Shown here one piece after another: positions 6,795 through 14,755 of a stretch of 16,665 bases of DNA. The stretch covers positions 4,858 to 21,522 of the forward strand of contig DBKX01000282.1 in assembly GCA_002297865.1 (NCBI GenBank), given 5' to 3'. Under the pieces are notes generated by a model. The model was not told the origin of the DNA. It was given only the letters and a program-made list of their open reading frames with translations, and did no database searches. Made by a program: the position numbers and the translations under genes. The first letter of the stretch is position 1, and every line of letters starts with the position of its first letter. The DNA is from Lachnoclostridium sp. UBA739 (GTDB taxonomy: Bacteria; Bacillota_A; Clostridia; Lachnospirales; Lachnospiraceae).

Positions 6795-7778
6795 CTATAG
6801 AAAATCAGACGGCTTGATGCCAACAGCCATCAAACCATCTGGTTTAAAAAGCGATATTTTTACAGTATCTGCATTTTGCTCTTTTTCCTCTTTTAAGAAT
6901 ATCGGAATAAATTGCATTCTTGGGTAGTGTTTGTGGAGAAGAGTGTAGGCTTCTTTGCTCAGAATATACCAAGGTTCTACTAACGATGCAGGCATTTCTG
7001 CTCCATTTTGTTCTTTAAATATTGTACCACTCGTTTCTCTTGTCTGATTTAAACCTTTGAGTTGCTCCAACGTTGCACCACTTATGCAATATGGCTCTGA
7101 TTTATAATGATAATGTGGCAATCCACAATTTCTACAAAAATCAAATAATTCCATCTTGTTGTCTTCAGCAAATCCATGTATGACATTTTCTGGCTTAATC
7201 TGATAGCATACTGTTTCATTTCTTTTTGTAATTACTTTTTGAAAATCATTCTCTGATGCTAAATGATTTTCTATAAGTAATTTTTTTACCTCTTCATGAA
7301 ATGCATATCCAATCATTAATTGAGCATATTTCCTTTTTTTAAATTCAGATGCTGGAATTTTATAAATTTTATTTTGAATCAATCCAATCTGATGGTACCA
7401 GTCTGGTTTTTCACAACAAGGTCCTTCATAGTCACTGTCACTGATTGTTTCGTATGGATACGCAAAATATCCAAAATCAACCAGATATGCTACTGCCTGT
7501 TCGTAGTCTTTTTTGGTATAGTCGGTTTCTAAAATACGTTGTTCTTTAATATAAAAACCTTGATAATTTTCCATTGCACATTTGGATGCATATGTTTTGA
7601 ATAATTTATGTGCATACTGATAATCTTCTGATAAAATCGGTATTCGATATAATTCCAGTTCCTCATTAATCAGATATTTTTGCATTTTCCTTTTGAATTC
7701 ATTATAAAGCAAGTTATCTTCTCTTTTTTTATTAGTACAATGTACGTTACATTTTACATATTGCTTCAATCTTTCCAC
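6795..7778 (-). CDS. Probable immunity protein for the Rhs nuclease toxin
   Basis: A 327-residue soluble protein with no signal peptide or membrane segment. I recognise no named family. Its start (GTG at 7778) overlaps the toxin stop by 13 bases, the usual place and coupling for a polymorphic-toxin immunity gene; its assigned job, binding and blocking the cognate nuclease in the cytoplasm, is inferred from that position. Visible features are an acidic/aromatic N-terminal half, adjacent Cys121-Cys122, and a CRNCGLPHYHY segment (215-225) that could bind a metal. GAGGTG lies too close to the GTG to serve well, so translation is probably coupled to the toxin, or begins at ATG (Met32), preceded by AAAGGA. 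A second decayed copy of its 3' end lies immediately downstream. Confidence 0.6.
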   Translation of the reverse strand: MERLKQYVKCNVHCTNKKREDNLLYNEFKRKMQKYLINEELELYRIPILSEDYQYAHKLFKTYASKCAMENYQGFYIKEQRILETDYTKKDYEQAVAYLVDFGYFAYPYETISDSDYEGPCCEKPDWYHQIGLIQNKIYKIPASEFKKRKYAQLMIGYAFHEEVKKLLIENHLASENDFQKVITKRNETVCYQIKPENVIHGFAEDNKMELFDFCRNCGLPHYHYKSEPYCISGATLEQLKGLNQTRETSGTIFKEQNGAEMPASLVEPWYILSKEAYTLLHKHYPRMQFIPIFLKEEKEQNADTVKISLFKPDGLMAVGIKPSDFL

Positions 7779-8584
7779 ACCTCATTCAGATATTTTAATG
7801 CATATTTTCCCAATGCCGGCATATCCTTATAGACTTCTTTTATTGCATCTTTCATTTCTGCTTTAGTTAGAGTTTGATAAGCATATCTATACTTAATCTG
7901 ATCTCTCCATCTTTTTGTTATAGTCTTATGCAACTTCTTACCAACCGGAACTGCCATCATTTCCGATTGCTTCAAGACTTTCTTCGCCTTTTTATTACTA
8001 AACATCTTCCCTGTTTTCAAAAACCGCTTCTCAATCACATGATGTACTTCTACATTTTTCGTCCCCTTAAACACCTTCTTCAATTTCCCATATGTACCAA
8101 CTGTCAAATACTTAGCAGTCTTAAAATGCTTTGCTTTATCAGCAACTTTAATTAACTTACGAGCACCTTTCGTTCCTTTTGCAGCCTTAACTATTTTACC
8201 ACCTTTCGCCACATAAGAACCTGGGGCAAATGGGACAAAGACAGATGCAACATCCCATGCCAAAAAGCCAAGATTTAACCAGCTTGGATTCGACACCATA
8301 CCTTTCAGACTTACTGCAATACTTGCTGCATCTACAAGAGTTTCCACAATATTACCCGATGCATCTCCAAACATAACCGGATTATTCACCGCATAGGTAA
8401 ACAGATTTGGATACGCAATGGAAATATACTGGTCTGCGCTTAACATTCTTCCCACCTGGGGATCGTAATACCTGCTTAACAAGTAGTAGAACCCTGTTTC
8501 CACATCAAAATAATAACTGCGGTATCTGAATGGATTGATTCTCGCCAATGCTTCGTTACCGGTAACAGATACGTTTTTTTCCAT
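7766..8584 (-). CDS. Rhs core fused to HNH/EndoVII-like nuclease toxin domain (C-terminal piece of a broken Rhs protein)
   Basis: A 272-residue ORF. Residues 17-77 are the Rhs repeat-associated core ([48 protein letters not shown]). About 80-140 is a hydrophobic, Gly/Lys-rich pre-toxin linker. About 175-272 is the toxin: [10 protein letters not shown] with His181-His182, then [15 protein letters not shown] with His219. This matches the HNH/EndoVII-fold nuclease domains that end many Firmicutes Rhs proteins, which cleave DNA or RNA of competitors. The ATG at 8584 has no ribosome site and is not a natural start: the core should follow YD repeats, which are present upstream in another frame (8556-8795). 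The toxin domain looks intact; whether it is expressed is doubtful unless the frame is restored at the A7 run. Confidence 0.75.
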
Positions 8585-8795
8585 TTACCGTTTTTACAAT
8601 CCTGTTTCCATCATAATCATATCCATAACTTGCTTCTAGTTCCTTTCCATAAAGGTTGCTAAGTCGTCTTCCAAATGTCCATTCCAACTGCATTCCGTCA
8701 CGATAGGAGAGTGGATTGCCAATTTCATCGTAAATTATATTCTGCCCATCGTATTCCGTCAAGAGATCGTTCCATTGGTTTGTATATCCTTCCAT
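8556..8795 (-). pseudogene. Rhs/YD-repeat fragment, frameshifted from both neighbours
   Basis: A 79-residue fragment of Rhs/YD repeats: [27 protein letters not shown], then [17 protein letters not shown]. It ends out of frame at TAA (8558-8556), just past a run of seven A (minus strand; T at 8574-8580). With six A, the frame would read [18 protein letters not shown] straight into the Rhs core. In intact relatives roughly 60-75 residues normally separate these two parts, so a deletion also occurred here. The ATG at 8795 lies in a junction and has no ribosome site. It is a relic of a much larger protein. Confidence 0.7.
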
Positions 8796-9223
8796 TCCGT
8801 TATATTACTTTGTTCATATTGAAAGTCCATCTGCCAGCTTTCAATTTCCTGTTGAGCTGTATTGTGAATTTCCAGTTCTAAAATACATCCTGTATTCCAC
8901 CTGCTTTGTATGTATGGAGTAACGGAATACGTATCTTCTTTTACTTCCTTTAGTATTCCTAACCGTTCATAATAATCTGGAATAGCTGGTGTTTCTTCAT
9001 AACTGCTGATTACACCAAAGCTTACGGACTGTCCTGGTTGAATATCCTGGTTATAGCCGGCATTTTTTATACGGTACGTTTCGTCTTCCCTTGCTGTAAT
9101 GGAAGCGTTCCAGATCTGCTCATACTGATCTTCTGATTCATACTCAATCATCCAGTTTTTTATGGTTTTATCTCCAGTATTGGTTATGGTAATTTCGGCT
9201 TTATAATGTTTCTCCCATTTCAC
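8759..9223 (-). pseudogene. CBM2-like carbohydrate-binding fragment of the Rhs protein
   Basis: A 154-residue fragment with two CBM2-like units. The first has KWEKHYKAEITITNTGDKTI, NWMIEYES, IWNAS and KNAGYNQDIQPGQSVSFGV, matching the conserved Trp (3, 24, 38) and strand pattern of cellulose/chitin-binding CBM2. The second (YIQSRWNTGCILELEIHNTA, then IESWQMDFQY) is cut off at SNITE, where an intact domain would continue with a third Trp. From there the sequence enters the YD-repeat fragment in another frame, and this ORF stops at 8759. The GTG start at 9223 overlaps its own GGGAGG, and an in-frame stop lies five codons upstream, so the 5' end is also truncated. Such modules may have tethered the Rhs protein to cell walls or glycans. 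Confidence 0.7.
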
Positions 9224-9299
9224 CCTCCCGTATTTGATTTATAATCGATAAGCTGAACCATTTCTCGAAATTTCTCGGTATATTCCATGCTATTTTACT

Positions 9300-9330
9300 G
9301 GTACAGGAGAAGAAAAAAATTCGCTATAAT
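9300..9330 (+). promoter_or_regulatory. Probable promoter of the GH29-GH42 operon
   Basis: TATAAT at 9325-9330 is a perfect -10, 38 bases before the GH29 ATG. The -35 is poor (GGTACA at 9300-9305, 19 bases away), which suits an activator-dependent promoter. Two TTTCTCG copies (9261-9267 and 9271-9277) lie upstream. No catabolite-response (cre) site was recognised. Confidence 0.45.
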
Positions 9331-9368
9331 AACACTAGTAGAAAAAGGTAATGTAAAGGAGACCAGCT

Positions 9369-10835
9369 ATGAAGCAACAGTTAGAAGAAATAGAACAAGT
9401 AATTGAAAAAGGTCCATACAAACCAACCTGGGCATCCTTATCCAGATGGAGAGTCCCACAGTGGTTTCAGGAGAAAAAGTTTGGAATTTTCATACACTGG
9501 GGAGTGTATAGTGTGCCAGCTTATGACAATGAGTGGTATTCAAGAAACATGTATATAGAAGGGATGAAGCCTTATGAGCATCATATCAAGACATATGGTC
9601 CTCAAAAAGAGTTTGGCTACAAGGATTTCATTCCTATGTTTCAGGCAAAACAGTTTCATCCTGATGAGTGGGCGAAGATTTTCAAAGAATCAGGAGCACA
9701 ATACGTCTTCCCAGTAGCAGAACACCATGATGGATTTCAAATGTATAAGAGTAGCATTTCTAAGTGGAATGCCTATGAAATGGGGCCAAAGAGAGATATT
9801 TTAGGTGAACTGAAAGCAGCACTTGAAAAAGAAGGACTTGTGTTCTGTACCTCCTCTCATCGTGCCGAGCACTGGTTTTTTATGTCACACGGGAAGAAAT
9901 TTGATAGTGATATAAAAGAACCGCTAAAGCGTGGAGACTTTTACTGGCCAGCCATGCCAGAAGCCGAGCTTCACGATATACAAAGTAAACCATATCCCTC
10001 CGAAGAATATTTACAGGACTGGTTAATCAGAACATGTGAAATAATTGATAACTATCAGCCACGGCTTTTGTATTTTGACTGGTGGATTCAGCATGAAGCA
10101 TTTAAACCATACTTGTTAAAACTAGCAGCTTATTATTACAATCGTGGAGAAGAATGGGGAACGCCAGTGGCACTTTGTTACAAACACGATGCTATGATGT
10201 TTGGCAGTGCCATCGTGGAAGTAGAACGTGGAGGTTTTGCAGATGTGAAACCATATGCATGGCAGACAGACACTGCAGTTGCAAGAAATTCATGGTGTTA
10301 TGCAGATTCGCTTGACTATAAGAGCAGCAAAGAAATTATTTGGCAGCTCATTGATGTGGTTAGTAAAAATGGAAATCTTCTATTAAATATAGGACCAAAA
10401 GCAGACGGTACAATCCCAGAAGGAGACCAGTTGATACTGAAAGAGATTGGCGATTGGCTTAAGATAAATGGAGAAGCAATTTACAATTCTAAGGTATGGA
10501 GAAAATCCAAGGAAGGGCCAACTAAGACAGAAGAGGGACAGTTTATGGATGGAAAACCACCTGTATACACAAAAGAGGATTTTCGATTTACCGTAGCAAA
10601 TGGCTGTATTTATGCATTTGCAATGGAGTATCCAGAGGATGGAGAGGTAAACATAAAGTCTCTCAAAAAATCTGATAATCAAGACCTTCCAGAATTTTAT
10701 GGCTTAATCAAACAGGTTTCTGTACTTGGTTATGAGGAACAACCACAATTTGAAGTGTTAGAAGATGGTTTACATATTAGAACAAAATCTGTTAAGAGTG
10801 AGTATCCAGTTGTTTTTAAAATAGAAGTGATATAG
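9369..10835 (+). CDS. Alpha-L-fucosidase, glycoside hydrolase family 29
   Basis: A 488-residue GH29 retaining exo-fucosidase that removes alpha-L-fucose from oligosaccharides. No signal peptide, so it is cytoplasmic and acts on imported sugars. The catalytic barrel shows KFGIFIHWGVYSVPAYDNEW (His43), AEHHDGFQMY (117-126), the predicted nucleophile Asp237 in LLYFDWW, YAWQTDTAVARNSWCY (296-311), and the family-typical LLLNIGPKADGTIP (337-350). A small beta-rich C-terminal domain follows (about 400-488). The acid/base residue cannot be fixed by eye. The ribosome site is AAAGGAG. GH42 follows 11 bases after its stop, so the two enzymes are co-translated and probably act in sequence: fucose first, then galactose. 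Confidence 0.93.
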   Translation: MKQQLEEIEQVIEKGPYKPTWASLSRWRVPQWFQEKKFGIFIHWGVYSVPAYDNEWYSRNMYIEGMKPYEHHIKTYGPQKEFGYKDFIPMFQAKQFHPDEWAKIFKESGAQYVFPVAEHHDGFQMYKSSISKWNAYEMGPKRDILGELKAALEKEGLVFCTSSHRAEHWFFMSHGKKFDSDIKEPLKRGDFYWPAMPEAELHDIQSKPYPSEEYLQDWLIRTCEIIDNYQPRLLYFDWWIQHEAFKPYLLKLAAYYYNRGEEWGTPVALCYKHDAMMFGSAIVEVERGGFADVKPYAWQTDTAVARNSWCYADSLDYKSSKEIIWQLIDVVSKNGNLLLNIGPKADGTIPEGDQLILKEIGDWLKINGEAIYNSKVWRKSKEGPTKTEEGQFMDGKPPVYTKEDFRFTVANGCIYAFAMEYPEDGEVNIKSLKKSDNQDLPEFYGLIKQVSVLGYEEQPQFEVLEDGLHIRTKSVKSEYPVVFKIEVI

Positions 10836-10846
10836 GAGGAAAAATA

Positions 10847-12862
10847 ATGGCAGAGAGAGTTTGGAATCATAACAAAATTGCTTTTGGAGGAGATTATAAT
10901 CCAGAACAGTGGAGTGAGGATGTATGGGAAGAAGATATGCGGCTGTTTAAGCTTGCTCATATTGATACGGTCACTCTTAATGTATTTTCCTGGGCAAATT
11001 TACAGCCAGATGAAGAAACGTACAATTTTGAAAAATTAGACAAGATTATGAATATGGTTCGTGATAATGGGCTAAAGGTTTGTCTTGCAACCTCGACTGG
11101 AGCCCATCCTGCTTGGATGGCAAAGAAATATCCAGAAATACTACGAACTGAATTTAATGGCATGAAACGAAAATTTGGAGGACGTCATAATAGCTGTCCG
11201 AACAGTCTGGTGTATCAGAAATATGCCACAAGACTAGCAGAAAAATTAGCAGAACGATACCAGAATTATGACAATATTATAGGCTGGCATGTATCCAATG
11301 AATTTGGACAAGAGTGTTACTGTGAAAATTGCGAGAAGGCATTTCGTGTCTGGCTAAAGAAAAAATATCATACAATCGAAGAAGTGAATCGAGTATGGAA
11401 CACATCTTTCTGGGGACATACATTCTACGATTGGGATGAAATTGTACTGCCCAACTTATTAAGTGAACATTTTGAAGCAGAACGAAGCATGTTCCAAGGT
11501 ATTTCCCTTGATTACAAACGATTTAACTCAGACAGCATGTTAAATTGTTACCGTATGGAATACGATGCAATCAAGAAGATTACACCGAATATCCCAGTTA
11601 CCACGAATTTGATGGGATTTTACAGACCATTAGACTATCAGAAATGGGCAAAATATTTAGATTTCGCATCATGGGATAATTATCCTTCTTACAACGATTC
11701 TGTTGCTCAGAATGCAATGAACCATGATTTGATTCGTGGATTAAAGAGTGGTAAACCATTTATTCTAATGGAACAGACTCCAAGTGTTACAAACTGGCAG
11801 CCATATAATGCACTGAAGCGTCCAGGAGTGTTAAGACTTCAAAGTTATCAGGCAGTTGCTCATGGCTCAGATTCTATTATGTTCTTCCAGATGCGAAGAA
11901 GCATTGGAGCTTGTGAAAAATACCATAGTGCCGTAATCGATCATTGTGGACATGAGAATACTAGGGTATTCAAAGAAGTAACTCAGATTGGAGAAGAACT
12001 TGAACGCATTGGAGATTGTATTCTTGGAGCGAGAGAAGAAGCGAAAGTAGCTATCGTATTTGATTGGGATAATTGGTGGGGAATTGAGTTATCCGCTGGT
12101 CCAACGGTAGAAATGAAATACCGAGACGAAGTAACTCGTTATTACACTGCACTGCATGAACAGAATATTGCCACAGACATTATTAGTGTCGAAGAGGATT
12201 TGACTAAGTATGATGTAGTAATCGCACCTATTTTGTATATGACAAAAGGAAATTATGATGAAAAAATCCGTACTTATGTAAAGAATGGAGGAACCTTTGT
12301 TACTACCTTCTTTAGCGGATACGTCAATGAAAATGATTTGGTGATTACAGGTGGTTATCCAGGAAAACTTAGAGATATCTTAGGAATCTGGGTAGAGGAA
12401 TCCGATGCACTTCCACCAGAATTCTATAATCATTTTGATTTTGAAAGAAAAGAGCATAGATGTGAGCTGCTATGCGATTTAATGCATTTGGAAGGAGCGG
12501 AATCCTTGGCAGAGTATAAAGAAGACTTCTATAAGGGAATGCCAGTTATTACGAAGAATTCTTATGGTTCGGGATATGCTTATTATGTAGGAACCCGTTC
12601 GGATGAGAGTTTTTATCATGATTTTATAAAGAGACTCTGCCTGGAAAAGCAGATTAAGCCGGAAGCGGATGTGCCAGAAGGAATAGAAGCGGTAAGTCGA
12701 AAAACAGAAGAACACTGCTATTTATTCTTGCTGAATCATACAGAAGTTGAAAAAAAAGTCACAATAGAGAAAGATTGCATCGAGATTCTTACTGGAATGG
12801 AGTATAATAAGAACGATGCTATCAGCTTAGAGAAAAAGGGGGTAGCAATTTTACAGATATAA
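10847..12862 (+). CDS. Beta-galactosidase, glycoside hydrolase family 42
   Basis: A 671-residue GH42 enzyme cleaving terminal beta-galactose. Without a signal peptide it acts in the cytoplasm. The TIM barrel begins FGGDYNPEQW; the acid/base is Glu152 in HVSNEFG and the nucleophile Glu309 in ILMEQTPS. The four-Cys metal site of the family is present: Cys117 (in NSCPN) and Cys157, Cys159, Cys162 (CYCENC). The trimerisation domain follows (about 400-590; KVAIVFDWDNWWG, VVIAPILYM, GGTFVTTFFSG), then a short beta C-terminal domain. The length is typical. The ribosome site is TAGGAGG. It sits between GH29 and the sensor kinase with almost no gaps, indicating one operon. The natural substrate is likely a beta-galactoside exposed after defucosylation and not necessarily lactose; this is inference. 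Confidence 0.95.
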   Translation: MAERVWNHNKIAFGGDYNPEQWSEDVWEEDMRLFKLAHIDTVTLNVFSWANLQPDEETYNFEKLDKIMNMVRDNGLKVCLATSTGAHPAWMAKKYPEILRTEFNGMKRKFGGRHNSCPNSLVYQKYATRLAEKLAERYQNYDNIIGWHVSNEFGQECYCENCEKAFRVWLKKKYHTIEEVNRVWNTSFWGHTFYDWDEIVLPNLLSEHFEAERSMFQGISLDYKRFNSDSMLNCYRMEYDAIKKITPNIPVTTNLMGFYRPLDYQKWAKYLDFASWDNYPSYNDSVAQNAMNHDLIRGLKSGKPFILMEQTPSVTNWQPYNALKRPGVLRLQSYQAVAHGSDSIMFFQMRRSIGACEKYHSAVIDHCGHENTRVFKEVTQIGEELERIGDCILGAREEAKVAIVFDWDNWWGIELSAGPTVEMKYRDEVTRYYTALHEQNIATDIISVEEDLTKYDVVIAPILYMTKGNYDEKIRTYVKNGGTFVTTFFSGYVNENDLVITGGYPGKLRDILGIWVEESDALPPEFYNHFDFERKEHRCELLCDLMHLEGAESLAEYKEDFYKGMPVITKNSYGSGYAYYVGTRSDESFYHDFIKRLCLEKQIKPEADVPEGIEAVSRKTEEHCYLFLLNHTEVEKKVTIEKDCIEILTGMEYNKNDAISLEKKGVAILQI

Positions 12863-12868
12863 GAGGGG

Positions 12869-14647
12869 ATGCGTTTGTTACAGAAGCTAAGAAGATGTAT
12901 ACGAAATATAAAGATACGGGAAAAAATGCTGCTGATTTATTTTATCGGCGGAATTTTGCCCATGTTGTGTGTCATTTTATATAATAATCATGCTACAAAG
13001 AAAATGCTGATACAGCAGACCATGGAGTCGGAAGCAGCAGAATTATCGCTTATGAAAGATGCTATGTATGAAAATATTCGTGTCATTTCAGATGTATCAA
13101 AACGTCTTTATTTTGATAAAAAGATAGAAAAAATTGCATTTACAAAATACAAAAATTATGAAGAACTTTTAGACGACTACAATAGCTATAATAAGATTAC
13201 AGATTGCCTGAAAGCTTATTATCAGGAGATTGCTTTTATTAAGATCTATCTGGATAATCCAACTATATCTAATACGGCAAATTTCATATACGCAGAAGCC
13301 TCTACGAAACAGGAGTATTGGTATAAGAAAACCATAGAGGCGAAAGGAAACGTGTACTGGTCATATGTCAATGATACTTTAACCAAGAAAAAGTCCCTTA
13401 GGCTGTCTCGTGTATTATATACTCAGGATATGCGGCAAGTTGGTGTGCTCTCGATTGTAATGCAGAATAAGAGAACGGAATTACCGATTGCAAACAGGAA
13501 AACAAAAACCCTTTTGTTATATAATAACAATGAAATTGTACATAGTAATTTTAAGGAACAGAATTATTATCAAATTATTGATATTATAAAAGATCGTTCG
13601 GAAAAGGTTTACTATGGGAAGGCCATATACAAAGGACAGGAATGTTTTCTTGTCCTTGTTCGGGTTCAGCCAGATTACTCAGAGAATTATTTTACTCTCG
13701 CCAGTATTGGGCCTTATGAACAGATTACCAAGGATGTGAATCGAACAAGTATGGCAGAATGTTTGCCGTTTCTAATCTGTATTGTCATAGCAGGATGTTG
13801 TATCGCGGCATTTTCGTATCATTTCAGCAGACAGATTAATCAGTTCCAGGAAACAATGCATGAGGCGGCAATTGGTAACTTTAATACTGTGCTTCACCTA
13901 GAGGGAAAAGATGAACTTTCTATGCTCTATGAAGATTTGAATATTATGATTGAGGATATTAAACATCTGATGGATGAAGTAGTCGCAGAGCAGGTACAGA
14001 AAGAAAAGTTAAATGCCAGACAGAAAGAGGTCGAATTTAAGATGCTTGCTAGTCAGATTAATCCGCATTTTCTTTATAATACTTTGGAGACCATTCGTAT
14101 GAAAGCTATTGTGAATAAGCAGTCAGAGATTGCAGAGTTAGCGAAAATGCTGGCTAAGATTATGCGAAGAAATATTCAGGTTGGGGAACAGCTGGTGACG
14201 TTGGAATCAGAATTAAAGCTGGTGGAGTATTATCTGAAAATTCAGTTTTATCGTTTTGGTGATCGAATACAGTCTGAGATTATCGTAGATGAGGATGTAG
14301 ACATAGACTGCTTAATTATGCCATTGATTATCCAGCCACTTGTGGAAAATGCATTTGTTCATGGATTGGAATCTATGGATACGGAAGGAAAACTGCTTAT
14401 TCATGTCAGTTGTGATTCGGATATGATAATTACTGTTGAGGATAATGGTAGTGGAATATCGCCAGATAAGCTGTTGGAAATTATGAAAAATCTAAATGAT
14501 TTTGAAACATTAGACCGAACCCACATCGGAATAAGCAATGTAAATCAGCGAATAAAGCTTCAGTATGGTGAGGATTTTGGACTGACAATTGCTAGTAAAG
14601 AGGGAGAGGGAACAAAGGTTACATTAAAAATTCCAAAAGTGAAATAA
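12869..14647 (+). CDS. YesM-type sensor histidine kinase
   Basis: A 592-residue membrane kinase of the LytS/YesM class found with carbohydrate ABC transporters. It has TM1 (about 19-38), an extracellular sensing domain (about 40-295, Cache-like by position), TM2 (about 297-317), a HAMP linker (about 318-370), a short coiled coil (about 368-392), the His_kinase block QINPHFLYNTLE with phospho-accepting His400, and an HATPase with PLVENAFVHGL (490-500), DNGSGI (525-530) and HIGISNVNQRI (552-562). It probably senses extracellular sugar or its loaded binding protein and phosphorylates an AraC-type regulator (YesN family); none is in this window. It follows GH42 by six bases. AGAGGGG directly touches the ATG, so the TTG at 12875 (six-base spacing) is a credible alternative start. 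Confidence 0.93.
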   Translation: MRLLQKLRRCIRNIKIREKMLLIYFIGGILPMLCVILYNNHATKKMLIQQTMESEAAELSLMKDAMYENIRVISDVSKRLYFDKKIEKIAFTKYKNYEELLDDYNSYNKITDCLKAYYQEIAFIKIYLDNPTISNTANFIYAEASTKQEYWYKKTIEAKGNVYWSYVNDTLTKKKSLRLSRVLYTQDMRQVGVLSIVMQNKRTELPIANRKTKTLLLYNNNEIVHSNFKEQNYYQIIDIIKDRSEKVYYGKAIYKGQECFLVLVRVQPDYSENYFTLASIGPYEQITKDVNRTSMAECLPFLICIVIAGCCIAAFSYHFSRQINQFQETMHEAAIGNFNTVLHLEGKDELSMLYEDLNIMIEDIKHLMDEVVAEQVQKEKLNARQKEVEFKMLASQINPHFLYNTLETIRMKAIVNKQSEIAELAKMLAKIMRRNIQVGEQLVTLESELKLVEYYLKIQFYRFGDRIQSEIIVDEDVDIDCLIMPLIIQPLVENAFVHGLESMDTEGKLLIHVSCDSDMIITVEDNGSGISPDKLLEIMKNLNDFETLDRTHIGISNVNQRIKLQYGEDFGLTIASKEGEGTKVTLKIPKVK

Positions 14648-14691
14648 AGCGGAATCAAATTAATAGGGTAAATTGTATCAAGATTTTGGTG

Positions 14692-14720
14692 TAGTCATAT
14701 TTCACTTTTAATTCTATAAT
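14692..14720 (+). promoter_or_regulatory. Promoter of the permease operon
   Basis: TAGTCA (14692-14697, four of six consensus) and TATAAT (14715-14720) are separated by 17 bases and lie about 35 bases before the permease ATG. The 108-base gap after the kinase gene holds nothing else recognisable and no hairpin terminator, so the transporter genes may be transcribed both from here and by read-through. Confidence 0.6.
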
Positions 14721-14755
14721 TTTAACAAGAGAAACAGGAGAGGAGCGATAAGAAG

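Noticed and set aside
9261..9277. Two TTTCTCG copies 10 bases apart as an operator
   Set aside because: Seven-base repeats in A/T-rich DNA can arise by chance; too short to assign a regulator, only mentioned with the promoter.
6358..9300. Insertion sequence or integrase-borne island
   Set aside because: No transposase, integrase, terminal inverted repeats or target duplication seen; the repeats here are toxin/immunity copies.
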